A DNA stretch of 64,000 nt from Candidatus Bathyarchaeota archaeon (GCA_016783455.1 JADHWN010000002.1:51115-115114); one strand, 5' to 3'. Shown: positions 7,584 through 15,484, counted from the stretch's first letter. Numbers and translations: made by a program. Notes: generated from the sequence alone by a model not told the origin.

Positions 7584-7991
7584 CTACATGTATCCGAGCT
7601 GCACTTTCACGGCAGCGGCTCCGTCGGCGCCGGTTTCAAGAGCTGTGCCTACAACTTCGTCGAAGGTGGGACTGGACACGTCCACGATCCTTCCCTCCTC
7701 TGAGGTCTGCTCAGAGGGCATGACGTGTGTGAAGGCCGTGCATCCTGCTGCTCCAGGCAGGCAGTAGACAACGGTTGGCGCGATCGCCACCTCTCCGTCT
7801 TCGCCGTTGTCGATGTCCATGATGGCGACCCCGAAGGGCCCCGTCTCGGCTGCGGTGATGTCGGCGATGTTGGCGTCGACCAGCGTGACGACGTTGCCCT
7901 TCTTGATGTCCTCGGCTGCGGTGATGGTGATGATCCGCATTCCCTGTTCGACCGCTATGTCGCCGGCTTTGGTGGTCTCGATCCAAGCCAT
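7584..7991 (-). CDS. Capsid decoration protein (DUF2190-like)
   Basis: This 135-aa beta-rich protein sits between the scaffold and major capsid genes. It shows 'GMRIITITAAEDIKKGNVVTLVD' and 'GPFGVAIMDIDNGEDGEVAIAP', the pattern of DUF2190 and related cement proteins (GDV---A---G-V----G-VGVA---I--GE-G-V---G). Such trimers clamp capsid hexamers from outside. The stop codon of the protease gene overlaps its start (1 nt), suggesting translational coupling and stoichiometric production with the head proteins. Confidence 0.65.
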   Translation of the reverse strand: MAWIETTKAGDIAVEQGMRIITITAAEDIKKGNVVTLVDANIADITAAETGPFGVAIMDIDNGEDGEVAIAPTVVYCLPGAAGCTAFTHVMPSEQTSEEGRIVDVSSPTFDEVVGTALETGADGAAAVKVQLGYM

Positions 7992-8413
7992 CAGTTAGCC
8001 GCCTCCCTGCGGTGGCCGAAGAGGCGCTCCCTGGTGTCCTCGACGGCGGCCTCGAAGCTGCTTTTATCGTCCTTGGTGTACTTCGCCTTGGGGCCAGCGG
8101 GCTGAGCCTTCTCGATTCTCTCGGCGACCTTCCCAGCGTCCTCCGCCAGGAGAACGAGGGTCTTGTCGTCGAGCTCCTTCAGGCGCTCCGCCTCTTTATC
8201 CCCGTCCGCAACGAGGCCCGCTTTGAACCGAGCCTCCAAGGCTGTGTCAACTCGTTCTTGGTGTCTCTCAGCCTCCAGGGCCTCGACGCGCTCCTTGAGC
8301 TCGTCCTTCTCAGTCTGCACTCCGTTGAGGTTCTCGTTCTCCGCCTTCAGAGTGTCGATCTCCTTCTGTTTATCCGTCAGTTGCTGACGAAGCTCCTCTA
8401 TCTGAGCTTCCAT
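7991..8413 (-). CDS. Nested scaffold protein from an internal start
   Basis: Within the protease-scaffold gene, an in-frame ATG at 8413 (MEAQIEELRQQ) is preceded 11 nt upstream by a perfect AGGAGG (8430-8425), which is exceptional inside a coding region. Initiation here would give a 140-aa coiled-coil scaffold lacking the protease, as lambda Nu3 is made from within gene C. The nested product is inferred; the signal is directly visible. Confidence 0.5.
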   Translation of the reverse strand: MEAQIEELRQQLTDKQKEIDTLKAENENLNGVQTEKDELKERVEALEAERHQERVDTALEARFKAGLVADGDKEAERLKELDDKTLVLLAEDAGKVAERIEKAQPAGPKAKYTKDDKSSFEAAVEDTRERLFGHRREAAN

Positions 8414-9040
8414 TCCATTTTTTTCCTCCTTTTCATCGGGTTTCAGGTTGCCCTGGGGACCCTGGGCCCCGTCCATGTTGGACTGTGATGTGTAGAGTAC
8501 TCCCGGGCCCGCCATGTGGCCCACGGTGAGTATTCCTGCCTGGGGGTAGGCGGGGTCGGCGACGAAGTCCACCCGCTCGAAGGTGAAGCTCTCTATGACC
8601 TCGTGGCCCTCGCCGCTGGTGATGTGCTCGTCGGGGGCTCCTGTGATGTCCTCGCCGCAGACGCTGCAGGTCACCCTGAAGGCTCTGATCACGACGCTGA
8701 CGGGCCCCCATTCGCCGCCTGTGAGCTTCTCCCAGGCTGTCTCGTCGGTTATCTCGGCGGTGGCGAGGGCGTAGCCGTCGGGCTTCTCCACACGGACCCA
8801 CTTGCCCACCTCCAGGGGCTCGTGGACGTGGTTCACCCTGTACCCGGGTATGCAGCCTAATGGCTTCCCCAGCAGCCCGGGGTAGGCGTCCTCGAGGGCC
8901 TTGTCGGTGACCCTCCAGTTGTTCCTGTTCAGGCTGGTGTTCATCAGGTAGAAGGTGGCCAGCATATCCTCGTCCCCGGACTCGATGCTGTGCACCGCTG
9001 CCCAGAACCTCAGCTCTATTCCTTCACTCACTCTCCTCAT
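7991..9040 (-). CDS. Prohead protease fused in frame to a coiled-coil scaffold
   Basis: This 349-aa protein has an N-terminal assemblin-like protease (about residues 10-185) and a C-terminal scaffold. The protease core has a candidate catalytic His in 'YRVNHVHEPLEVG' and Ser in 'EWGPVSVVIRAF', followed by 'FERVDFVADPAYP', the usual end of the U9/U35-type fold. A C-x2-C plus two His (CSVCGED...EGHEV) are inserted between the Ser strand and the last strands and could bind zinc. After residue 210 come long heptad-like helices (IEELRQQLTDKQKEIDTLKAE). The protease cleaves scaffold and itself during capsid maturation. It overlaps the portal gene by 17 nt and the decoration gene by 1 nt. Confidence 0.7.
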   Translation of the reverse strand: MRRVSEGIELRFWAAVHSIESGDEDMLATFYLMNTSLNRNNWRVTDKALEDAYPGLLGKPLGCIPGYRVNHVHEPLEVGKWVRVEKPDGYALATAEITDETAWEKLTGGEWGPVSVVIRAFRVTCSVCGEDITGAPDEHITSGEGHEVIESFTFERVDFVADPAYPQAGILTVGHMAGPGVLYTSQSNMDGAQGPQGNLKPDEKEEKNGMEAQIEELRQQLTDKQKEIDTLKAENENLNGVQTEKDELKERVEALEAERHQERVDTALEARFKAGLVADGDKEAERLKELDDKTLVLLAEDAGKVAERIEKAQPAGPKAKYTKDDKSSFEAAVEDTRERLFGHRREAAN

Positions 9041-10262
9041 CCTCCAGCTCAGCGAGGTCCCAGCCCATCATCTCCCACGCCTTCCCCAGGCGGCCCCCTA
9101 TCGGCCCCTGGCCCCGCCCATGGAGAACCGCCACGGCCTTCGCCATCTCGTAGACGTCGGACACCCTGACGGGGTTCCACACGTGCTTCACCAGCACCGG
9201 GAGCTGCTCACCCTCGGGCACGGGCTGGCCCTCGTCCTCCAGTATGTTCCGGGTCCACCTGTCGTACCACTGGGCCTCCAGCTCCCGCTTGAAGTACCTC
9301 TGGATGTGGGTGACTGGCCCCTGCACGTAGGCCTCCAGCTCCGCGTAGGCGGTGGCCCTGTTCTCGATGGGCCTCCCCAGCAGGAACCGTGGGGTCCCGA
9401 AGTTCCCGATGATCGATTGGTCCAGCCGCTCAAGGAGCTCGTTGAGCCCCTTGATGTCCGGCGTCATGTCGACGACGGTGGGGGTAACGCTCTCGTTGAC
9501 CGCGATGCTCTTCCCGGCCCTGGCCACGGCCGCGAGGTCCTGAACGGCCCTGTCGGCCTCCTCCTTGCCGAGTCCTGAGGTGTCCGCCTGAAGTATCGTG
9601 TAGGGCGCCCAGATCGTCCGTACGATCTCAGGGAAGTTCTCCCGGAGGAGGTCGTGGCGGGCCTTGCAGATGTCCCTGATGGGCTCCACGTCGCTGAGTC
9701 CTTCCCGGTCTGCCTCCAGGGGCAGGTTGAGGAAGTACAGGAGCTCCGTGGGCTCGTAGAAGCCGTCCCTGCCCTCGTACTTGTAGCCCTGGAGCTCCCA
9801 GTCCTCGGAGAGGTTGGGCTTCAGCCTGGAGCTCTGCAACGAGAGGAGCCACGACGGGTACTCCTCGTCGTCCAGGACGATCTCGAACCCCGCCTTCCCG
9901 TATACGCTGCGCTTGACCTGGGCGACGAACAGGACCTGGTCCATGTTCACCCGCTTGTTGAACCCGTCGACGCCCTCCTCCACGAAGGCGTAATCCTCTA
10001 CATTATCGTCCTCGCCTACAGCTTCGAGGACAGTCTCAAAGCCGGCCGTCATGGTCGCAAAATAGGCATTTGTCACGACACACTTGCGGACGAGCTCGTC
10101 CTGGCGGAACCAGCGGTAGTCCTCGGGCATCCCCGCGTAATACGAGCTGGTCGTGGGCGTCGTGGTCTCCCCGTACCTCTTCGCCTTCGGCGCCCTGGCC
10201 TCCCCGTGGAGGAACCGCCTGAAAACGGGTATGATTCCGGGCCACGTCCTCCCCGACATCAT
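9024..10262 (-). CDS. Portal protein
   Basis: This 412-aa protein is the first large gene of the leftward structural operon. It has features of siphovirus portals: 'YYAGMPEDYRWFRQDELVRKCVVTNAYFAT' at the start, 'YGKAGFEIVLDD' in the middle of the wing, 'LLYFLNLPLEADREGLSDVEPI' and the crown/stem region 'GTPRFLLGRPIENRATAYAELEAYVQGPVTHIQRYFKRELE'. The dodecameric ring forms the vertex through which DNA is packaged. It overlaps the 43-aa ORF upstream by TGATG and the protease gene downstream by 17 nt. No terminase precedes it, which is unusual. Confidence 0.8.
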   Translation of the reverse strand: MMSGRTWPGIIPVFRRFLHGEARAPKAKRYGETTTPTTSSYYAGMPEDYRWFRQDELVRKCVVTNAYFATMTAGFETVLEAVGEDDNVEDYAFVEEGVDGFNKRVNMDQVLFVAQVKRSVYGKAGFEIVLDDEEYPSWLLSLQSSRLKPNLSEDWELQGYKYEGRDGFYEPTELLYFLNLPLEADREGLSDVEPIRDICKARHDLLRENFPEIVRTIWAPYTILQADTSGLGKEEADRAVQDLAAVARAGKSIAVNESVTPTVVDMTPDIKGLNELLERLDQSIIGNFGTPRFLLGRPIENRATAYAELEAYVQGPVTHIQRYFKRELEAQWYDRWTRNILEDEGQPVPEGEQLPVLVKHVWNPVRVSDVYEMAKAVAVLHGRGQGPIGGRLGKAWEMMGWDLAELEDEESE

Positions 10263-10390
10263 CTCTCCCTCGGGCCGCGCCTCGCCACGTCGAGGATCTT
10301 TACGCCCTGTCTCTCCCTGAGCCCCTTGAACGGGTCCTCTGGGTGTGACGGGGCCCTCTCCACGACGGCCTTAGGCGGATTTTTCGGCAT
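10259..10390 (-). CDS. 43-aa leader ORF of the structural operon
   Basis: This ORF is too short for the track. It begins ATG CCG AAA AAT at 10390, preceded by GAAGAGG at a good spacing, and ends TGA overlapping the portal ATG (TGATG). The product (MPKNPPKAVVERAPSHPEDP...) is basic and Pro-rich. The tight coupling with the portal gene suggests it is real. Function is unknown. Confidence 0.5.
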   Translation of the reverse strand: MPKNPPKAVVERAPSHPEDPFKGLRERQGVKILDVARRGPRER

Positions 10391-10505
10391 AGCTGAGCCT
10401 CTTCAGAATCTTGGATATCACTAGGAAAGTGGATCATAAAAAAGTGGGTGAGAAAAGTAGGAAATGTAGCAATAGATATATAATGTTCTGACGATTACTA
10501 ATTAT
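10391..10505. promoter_or_regulatory. Divergent promoter region between structural operon and RHH gene
   Basis: The AT-rich run AGATATATAATG near 10470-10481 is nearly symmetric and could serve as a TATA box in both directions. It is about 30 nt from the RHH start codon (leaderless mRNA likely) and about 80 nt upstream of the 43-aa ORF. Confidence 0.45.
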
Positions 10506-10691
10506 GTGATGGTTCTAAGAGAGGATAAAAAGGAGAAAATATCCATCTCGCTTTCTTCAGATGTTTTAGAACGTGTCAACGAAGATGTTAGAAGAGAGGG
10601 TAGAAAGAGGTCAACCTACATCGATTACATCCTGAAGAACCACTTCGGCCTCACCAAGACCTCCAAGCCCCTAGCCAGGAGCGCCCGATAG
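10506..10691 (+). CDS. Ribbon-helix-helix (CopG-like) regulator
   Basis: This 61-aa protein contains 'KEKISISLSSDVLERVNEDVRREGRKRSTYIDYILKNHF', the beta strand followed by two helices of RHH DNA-binding proteins. It starts GTG ATG; either could be used, and the ATG at 10509 lies about 33 nt after a TATA-like AGATATATAATG, so a leaderless transcript is likely. It is divergent from the structural operon and is a natural candidate for its repressor. The basic tail (KTSKPLARSAR) may add DNA contacts. RHH proteins bind as dimers to short palindromes. Confidence 0.75.
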   Translation: MMVLREDKKEKISISLSSDVLERVNEDVRREGRKRSTYIDYILKNHFGLTKTSKPLARSAR

Positions 10692-10779
10692 CCGGGACCG
10701 GAAAAGTATCGCGCGCGTTACTCCAATGTTCAGTTAAAATTGGCGTATGCTTTATGGGTGACAACGTCCCAATTAATGC

Positions 10780-10841
10780 TGGCTGAGGGGCCCGCACCTG
10801 TGTCCGCACGGACATTGGTACACTCCAAAACCCCTCAGCCA
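10780..10841. repeat. Long stem-loop with internal hairpin, contains a provirus repeat
   Basis: TGGCTGAGGGG (10780-10790) and CCCCTCAGCCA (10831-10841) are perfect 11-nt inverted repeats. Inside is a small palindrome GTCCGcacGGAC-like element and the sequence GGGGCCCGCACCTGTGTCC (10787-10805), which recurs with one insertion at 20792-20811. It could be a terminator for the RHH gene, a structured RNA or a replication/partition site. Confidence 0.5.
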
Positions 10842-10897
10842 CCCCCACGAATAATTTATTAATATATACGCCTAAATGTTAGACGGAGTGTACCAAT
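10814..10897. promoter_or_regulatory. 13-bp inverted operator pair around a TATA box
   Basis: ATTGGTACACTCC (10814-10826) and its exact complement GGAGTGTACCAAT (10885-10897) flank a TATA-like TTATTAATATATA (about 10856-10868). The second copy covers the start codon of the winged-helix gene. The symmetry suggests autoregulation by DNA looping or by two bound dimers. Confidence 0.55.
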
Positions 10898-11252
10898 GAA
10901 ACTGGATACAGATGAGACGGTACTAGAAGAAGTTATCAAGGAATACGAGCTAGCGATAATGAACCATCTCTTCAGCGTGAAGAAGCCAACGGGTAGCGGC
11001 ATTGTCTGGACCTGGATCAACGAGGGCTCCAAGTGGGGCCAGGAACCAGGGAACTCGATCAGCAGAGCCAGCGTCATCATGTTCCTCAACCGCCTCGTAG
11101 ACGAGGACCTCCTCACGTGGGAGGACGCCACGGGCAAGGGAGGCCACCACAGGCTATACGTGATGGAGTTGAGCCGACCCGAGTTCGCCAAAAAGGTGAT
11201 CGACAAGTTCCTCAACACGCTGAAGACGATAAAGGACCAGGAGAAAATGTAG
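10896..11252 (+). CDS. Winged-helix regulator (BlaI/MarR-like)
   Basis: This 118-aa protein has a winged-helix core: a helix around 'EYELAIMNHLFS', recognition-helix region 'ISRASVIMFLNRLVDEDLLTWEDATGKGGHHRLYVM' with the wing at 'GKGGHHRLY', then a C-terminal helix for dimerisation. This is the BlaI/MarR-type layout. It is transcribed from a TATA about 30 nt upstream with essentially no leader. Perfect 13-bp inverted repeats flank the promoter, so it probably represses itself. It lies beside the structural operon regulator and may control the lytic/lysogenic choice. Confidence 0.7.
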   Translation: MKLDTDETVLEEVIKEYELAIMNHLFSVKKPTGSGIVWTWINEGSKWGQEPGNSISRASVIMFLNRLVDEDLLTWEDATGKGGHHRLYVMELSRPEFAKKVIDKFLNTLKTIKDQEKM

Positions 11253-11288
11253 TATCCCGAAAAAGCCACTCTTTTTTTTCTTGTGCGC

Positions 11289-11453
11289 ATGACGCGTAGC
11301 ATGATGAGGGAGCTTGATGAGTTCTTCCTGTCCAGGGTTGAGATCCCTGCCATGAGGCATGAGAAAAATCAGGCCATAGAAATCCTAATCAGTGAAGAGG
11401 CCCTGCTTCTTGCGAAATATCTGAGAAATAAAATTATGACTTGGATCCCATGA
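11289..11453 (+). CDS. 54-aa ORF, unknown, possible gene remnant
   Basis: The ORF is below the track cutoff. It starts ATG ACG CGT AGC and reads as a helical peptide (ELDEFFLSRVEIPAMR, ILISEEALLLAKYLRNKI) ending at TGA 11453. Codon use shifts from GC-rich at the start to AT-rich at the end, where the AT-rich cargo begins. It may be a real small protein or the 5' remnant of a gene interrupted by insertion of the cargo block. Confidence 0.35.
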   Translation: MTRSMMRELDEFFLSRVEIPAMRHEKNQAIEILISEEALLLAKYLRNKIMTWIP

Positions 11454-11528
11454 ATATCATAAAGAAATTTTCTTTTGGTATTCTCTAATGATGGAAATCA
11501 TATTACATTTATTTTTCTAGCTAAGTAA

Positions 11529-14099
11529 ATGCTTTTAATAATTTTACTTAAAGATATAAATGATAATATGAACATCCCCGATCTAAGAATAATTGAGTTT
11601 CAAGGTCCATTACATTACATGCGCACACATTACCCGGAGCTTTTTTCAGATTCGAAAATAATTTCTGAACCTATACTGACAGAATCATTACTGGGATATC
11701 ATCTTGACACGTTAACTAATCGGAAACAGGAATTAGAGTTTGAGAGTTTTGCAACTAGGCTTGTTGAATTGGAAATATGTCCAAACATTAAGCCACAAAC
11801 AGGACCTGTTGGAGGTGGAGATGGTGGTTTTGATGCTTCGACTTATCCAGTTTCTCCTGAACTTAGTGAGAGAACATGGTGGGGTAATCCTAATCCGCCA
11901 ACAGATGAAAAATGGGCTTTTGCGATAAGCTGTAAGAAAAAATGGACTGATAAAGTACACTCAGATATAAAAAAAATATATGAATTAGATGAAAATTTCT
12001 CAAAAGTATTTTTTATTACAAACCAATATGCTCGTGCTGCAACTCGTGGAAAAAAAGAAAAAGAATTAGGAGAAGAATACGATTTTGAAGTTCATATTCT
12101 TGATCGCACATGGATTATTACGAAAGTTCTTGAAAACAAACATGAAGAAATGACAATTGAATTATTGGACCTTAAAGTAGAAAAAAGGGACAGGATAAAA
12201 TGGGGACCACTAGATACATCCAGAAATGAGGAACTAGAAAATCTCGAAAAAAAATTGGGTGATCCTAAAAGCTATTATGGTAATGATTTTTTACTAGCAC
12301 GAGATTATTTCAAAGCAGCAACTCTTGCTCGAGGTCTTGAAAAACCCAGGGCAACCATTGAAGGGTTATTTGTACGGTCTTTTCAAATAGCAGAAAAAGT
12401 AGGATTATCTGGTCAAATTATTGAAATTGGTTATGAATATGCTTGGACTTGTTTTTGGTGGTTTGAAGATTACGAATCTTTGAATAGAATTTATGGAGAA
12501 ATTGAGGAATACTTGAATCAGACAGATGATTCATATGACTGCGAATATTTTCTTAATCTTTGGATGCTACTTTTTGGTGCTGTAAATGGAGGTATATTAT
12601 CATCAGAATCTGTAGATTTATCGAATAGAATAAATGTCATAAAAAAATGGTTAGATGAAAACTCACAAGATGAAAGTCGACCAAATAACGCACTTTTTTC
12701 AAAGATATTATCCAGAACTGTTGATTTAATAGAATCAATAGGCGACTCCGATGAGATAGACGATATTTTTAAAGCGATTATTGAGGATTTGGAGGAGTCA
12801 GAAGGACTTGTTACATTCCCGTTTATGAAGATAATAAATAGATTCATTAACTTTGGTCAATTTTTTTCAAAAAATGAAGGATACAATTTATTATTTGAAA
12901 CAATTGAAAAACTTTCAATAGATAGAACTAGCGAAAATCAAAGAGGAGAATTATTTTATATTCGAGGAGTACAATGTCTTGAAAATGATCAATTAGAATT
13001 AGCTCTCAAATATTTAGGTCAAGCAAGAGTTTTACTAGCTAAAGAAGAAACAATAGTAAAAAGTATACGGGCATCATACGGGTGTTCAATTGCATATTTT
13101 GGGTTGGAGCATCATTGGGCTGCAAAGATGGAAGCGTTAATATCCGTTTTTCTAAGTACAAGTGGTAAAACATTGGATTCTATGCAGTTTCTTTTAGAAC
13201 ATTTTTTAGCGATAAAATTGTTATGTTGGGAAGAATTACGATTGGGGCAAATTAGGTCCTTTTCACAGTGGTATCGGTATAACTTGATCGTATTGGACTA
13301 TCTTGAAAAGGATGGACATGATTGCGAGAAATTTAAAGAAGAATTAATGATACAAGATTGTGTCCTTGGTTGTTTTCTGTTAAACATTTCTGATAGCAAC
13401 CTCAATGATTTAAAGCAGATACAGAATCGCTTAGAATCTAACGGTTTATTTATGAGCGAACTTTGTTTAAAATATCGAAATCAAGGTTTTCAAGGAGTAC
13501 AAGAAGAGTTTCCAGAGGAATTGAGTGCTGAAGAAAAAATATACGAATATTTTTATATGTTGAAACAGAATCCGGCTTCTGCTCAAATACCTGCTGAGTT
13601 GACTGACGAGTTTAAAGAGTATAAAAAAATTGACACAGAGATTATGGGAATCAAATATATCGTCACTACGAGGAATTTCTTAGGTACAATCTTAATCTCT
13701 GAAAATCTTTTAGGAGTCATTGAAGCTGCTTTATGTTTAGCAAAATGGGAGAATTTTGCATTTATAGTTGATGAAATACATTTTCTTGTGGATATACATG
13801 ATTCAGGCAATAATCCCCCATTGAACATTATTGCACAAGAAACTAATCCAGATGGTTATTTTTTAATTTGGAAACCTGATGTTCTTGAATACATAATAAA
13901 ATCACCAAAAGAGATTCGAGATTTTTTTCATAAATTCTTTTTCAAAATATTACTTGATTCCACCATAGATCCGAAAGAAGACTTACAAGAAGAATTTGAA
14001 AGATTACATTCAGAACATACGTTTAGTAGAGCAATGAGTTTTACTCCAACAGGGATAATGAACTTAACTATATTAGGAGAGAATTACTATGACATCTAA
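11529..14099 (+). CDS. PD-(D/E)xK-like nuclease fused to TPR-like helical repeats (putative defence effector)
   Basis: The listed start is 11529, but MNIPDLRII at 11568 sits about 25 nt after a TATA-like run and is a plausible leaderless start. Residues about 65-190 look like a restriction-endonuclease fold: 'TGPVGGGDGGFDAS' (acidic D98/D102), 'WAFAISCKKKW' (strand with Lys, S in place of the usual E/Q), then 'KVFFITNQYARAATR' and 'FEVHILDRTWI'. This pattern occurs at the N-terminus of large anti-phage proteins. Residues about 250-850 are helical with TPR-like pairs ('LELALKYLGQARVLLAKEE'). No NTPase motif is seen. It is strongly AT-rich compared with the flanking provirus genes and overlaps the next gene by 11 nt. 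Confidence 0.6.
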   Translation: MLLIILLKDINDNMNIPDLRIIEFQGPLHYMRTHYPELFSDSKIISEPILTESLLGYHLDTLTNRKQELEFESFATRLVELEICPNIKPQTGPVGGGDGGFDASTYPVSPELSERTWWGNPNPPTDEKWAFAISCKKKWTDKVHSDIKKIYELDENFSKVFFITNQYARAATRGKKEKELGEEYDFEVHILDRTWIITKVLENKHEEMTIELLDLKVEKRDRIKWGPLDTSRNEELENLEKKLGDPKSYYGNDFLLARDYFKAATLARGLEKPRATIEGLFVRSFQIAEKVGLSGQIIEIGYEYAWTCFWWFEDYESLNRIYGEIEEYLNQTDDSYDCEYFLNLWMLLFGAVNGGILSSESVDLSNRINVIKKWLDENSQDESRPNNALFSKILSRTVDLIESIGDSDEIDDIFKAIIEDLEESEGLVTFPFMKIINRFINFGQFFSKNEGYNLLFETIEKLSIDRTSENQRGELFYIRGVQCLENDQLELALKYLGQARVLLAKEETIVKSIRASYGCSIAYFGLEHHWAAKMEALISVFLSTSGKTLDSMQFLLEHFLAIKLLCWEELRLGQIRSFSQWYRYNLIVLDYLEKDGHDCEKFKEELMIQDCVLGCFLLNISDSNLNDLKQIQNRLESNGLFMSELCLKYRNQGFQGVQEEFPEELSAEEKIYEYFYMLKQNPASAQIPAELTDEFKEYKKIDTEIMGIKYIVTTRNFLGTILISENLLGVIEAALCLAKWENFAFIVDEIHFLVDIHDSGNNPPLNIIAQETNPDGYFLIWKPDVLEYIIKSPKEIRDFFHKFFFKILLDSTIDPKEDLQEEFERLHSEHTFSRAMSFTPTGIMNLTILGENYYDI

Positions 14100-14604
14100 A
14101 AATAAAAAAGCCCCATTACATAAATTATACGATGCAGAAAAATCACTAGAATATATAAAAAATAGATACATCAGAATTAGAGAGATGATGGAAAAACAGA
14201 TTACTGCGTTACAACAAGACCAAGAGTTTAAAAAAATATGTCAAAAGTATAATAAAGATGGATACCCTGATTGGGTAATTTTAAGTGCAATTATGAATTG
14301 TGTAATAAATACTAGAATGAAAGATTTACAATATGATGTATTAAGAAATCCAGAGAAATTCTTAGAAATCTCAGAAGAAATAAAGGAGTTAGTATATTCA
14401 CCAAAAAAAATTTTAAAGGATTTGGACAAGAACATAAAGTTACATGCTATAATATGTTTACCCACATATGGGTTTGAATTAAGAAGAAAGGATATTACAC
14501 CAGAAGTAGTTGAACGGTTCCTGAGAGAAAGAATGGTGCATTACTCTCATGATCTCCCTCATAATCCACTTTTTGGTGAGTCTGATGGAAATTGGCCTGT
14601 TTGA
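14089..14604 (+). CDS. 171-aa helical partner of the nuclease-TPR protein
   Basis: I do not recognise this protein. It begins within the 3' end of the nuclease-TPR gene (11-nt overlap), shares its AT-rich base composition, and so is almost certainly its translational partner. It is mostly alpha-helical and charged: 'AEKSLEYIKNRYIRIREMMEKQITALQQDQ' is probably a coiled coil, and the C-terminal third has several His/Tyr residues (RMVHYSHDLPHNPLFGE). It could be a sensor, an inhibitor or an antitoxin-like control on the nuclease. It has no transmembrane segment or known catalytic motif. Confidence 0.55.
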   Translation: MTSKNKKAPLHKLYDAEKSLEYIKNRYIRIREMMEKQITALQQDQEFKKICQKYNKDGYPDWVILSAIMNCVINTRMKDLQYDVLRNPEKFLEISEEIKELVYSPKKILKDLDKNIKLHAIICLPTYGFELRRKDITPEVVERFLRERMVHYSHDLPHNPLFGESDGNWPV

Positions 14605-14765
14605 TTCATGCGCGAGCGCGAAAATGCACACTGATTATTTGAAAGAGCATATAATTTTAGTTTGGTTGACTCTAAAACCATGATTAATAATACACGAATT
14701 AGGAGGTATAATCTTTTATAAATCGTGTTTGTGTTTGTGTATTTCAGAGGGTATTCTTACCAACA

Positions 14766-15302
14766 TCAGTAGCCAATGATCGTGATCGTGTAAGGTAACT
14801 TTACTCTCGTATTTCCGGACAGGGCATTGCAGATATCTACGCACTTTTCGAAATCCTTGGATATTATCTGCTTACTCTTGGATTTGTACCTATACTCATT
14901 TGCTACTGCGATCACGAGATGGTCAACATTCGTCATCACCATACCTAGGATCAAGTCTCTGTATATCGCATTTCCCATGACACCCCTACCAGCTTCTATT
15001 TCTAATCCGACTCGAGTCTTACTATTATAGGCGTCAATCTCGTACTTCAGCTGGGGATTGCCGTTAATACCAAACGTGACAGGTCGGAAAATTTTGTCAG
15101 AACTTTTCTTGGATTTTTCGACGTCAAATCCGATTGCTTCTAAGTCGGTTCGTATAAACCCAAGAACAACATCACTGCTTCCGGACATCCCTTGTACGGT
15201 AGAGATGGATGATTCATTTTTTCGCAAACACTCAACGACGTCTAACACGAATTGGGGTGGTTCGTGAGTTATTGGGAAATGTTGGAATCTAATATCTGAC
15301 AT
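14766..15302 (-). CDS. Restriction-endonuclease-like protein (PD-(D/E)xK family)
   Basis: This 178-aa protein is convergent with the two-gene module. The core 'KYEIDAYNSKTRVGLEIEAGRGVMGNAIYRDLILGMVM' has the D-x(n)-E-x-E pattern of PD-(D/E)xK nucleases of the BglII/DUF-type, with a following helix that carries an Arg-Asp pair, then the strand 'NVDHLVIAVANEYR'. No methyltransferase gene is nearby, so it is not a classic restriction pair. It may be a defence nuclease or an orphan homologue. Base composition is intermediate between cargo and provirus backbone. Its promoter region contains long TG and polypurine tracts. Confidence 0.55.
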   Translation of the reverse strand: MSDIRFQHFPITHEPPQFVLDVVECLRKNESSISTVQGMSGSSDVVLGFIRTDLEAIGFDVEKSKKSSDKIFRPVTFGINGNPQLKYEIDAYNSKTRVGLEIEAGRGVMGNAIYRDLILGMVMTNVDHLVIAVANEYRYKSKSKQIISKDFEKCVDICNALSGNTRVKLPYTITIIGY

Positions 15303-15342
15303 TTTTCTCGTGTTTTACCTTATTATCCTATGAAATAATCTT

Positions 15343-15423
15343 TGTGTGTGCGTGTGTGTACAGAGACTGAGTGAGAGGGAGAGTGAGAGAGGGGAGGAGT
15401 AGGAGAAGGGTTTGGGTTTGGGG
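15343..15423. repeat. TG tract followed by polypurine and G-run tract
   Basis: TGTGTGTGCGTGTGTGTA (15343-15360) is an alternating purine-pyrimidine tract. It is followed by a nearly pure AG stretch (15362-15410) and GGGTTTGGGTTTGGGG (15408-15423), which with the earlier GGGG could form a G-quadruplex on the plus strand. Confidence 0.6.
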
Positions 15424-15484
15424 ATTAAATTTAACTCCCGCATACTTGGGTTTGGATCGTATGCACGAGAGAATCATTCATACA

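Noticed and set aside
7711-7986. His/Arg-rich 91-aa ORF inside the decoration gene
   Set aside because: Frame-shifted shadow of the decoration gene.
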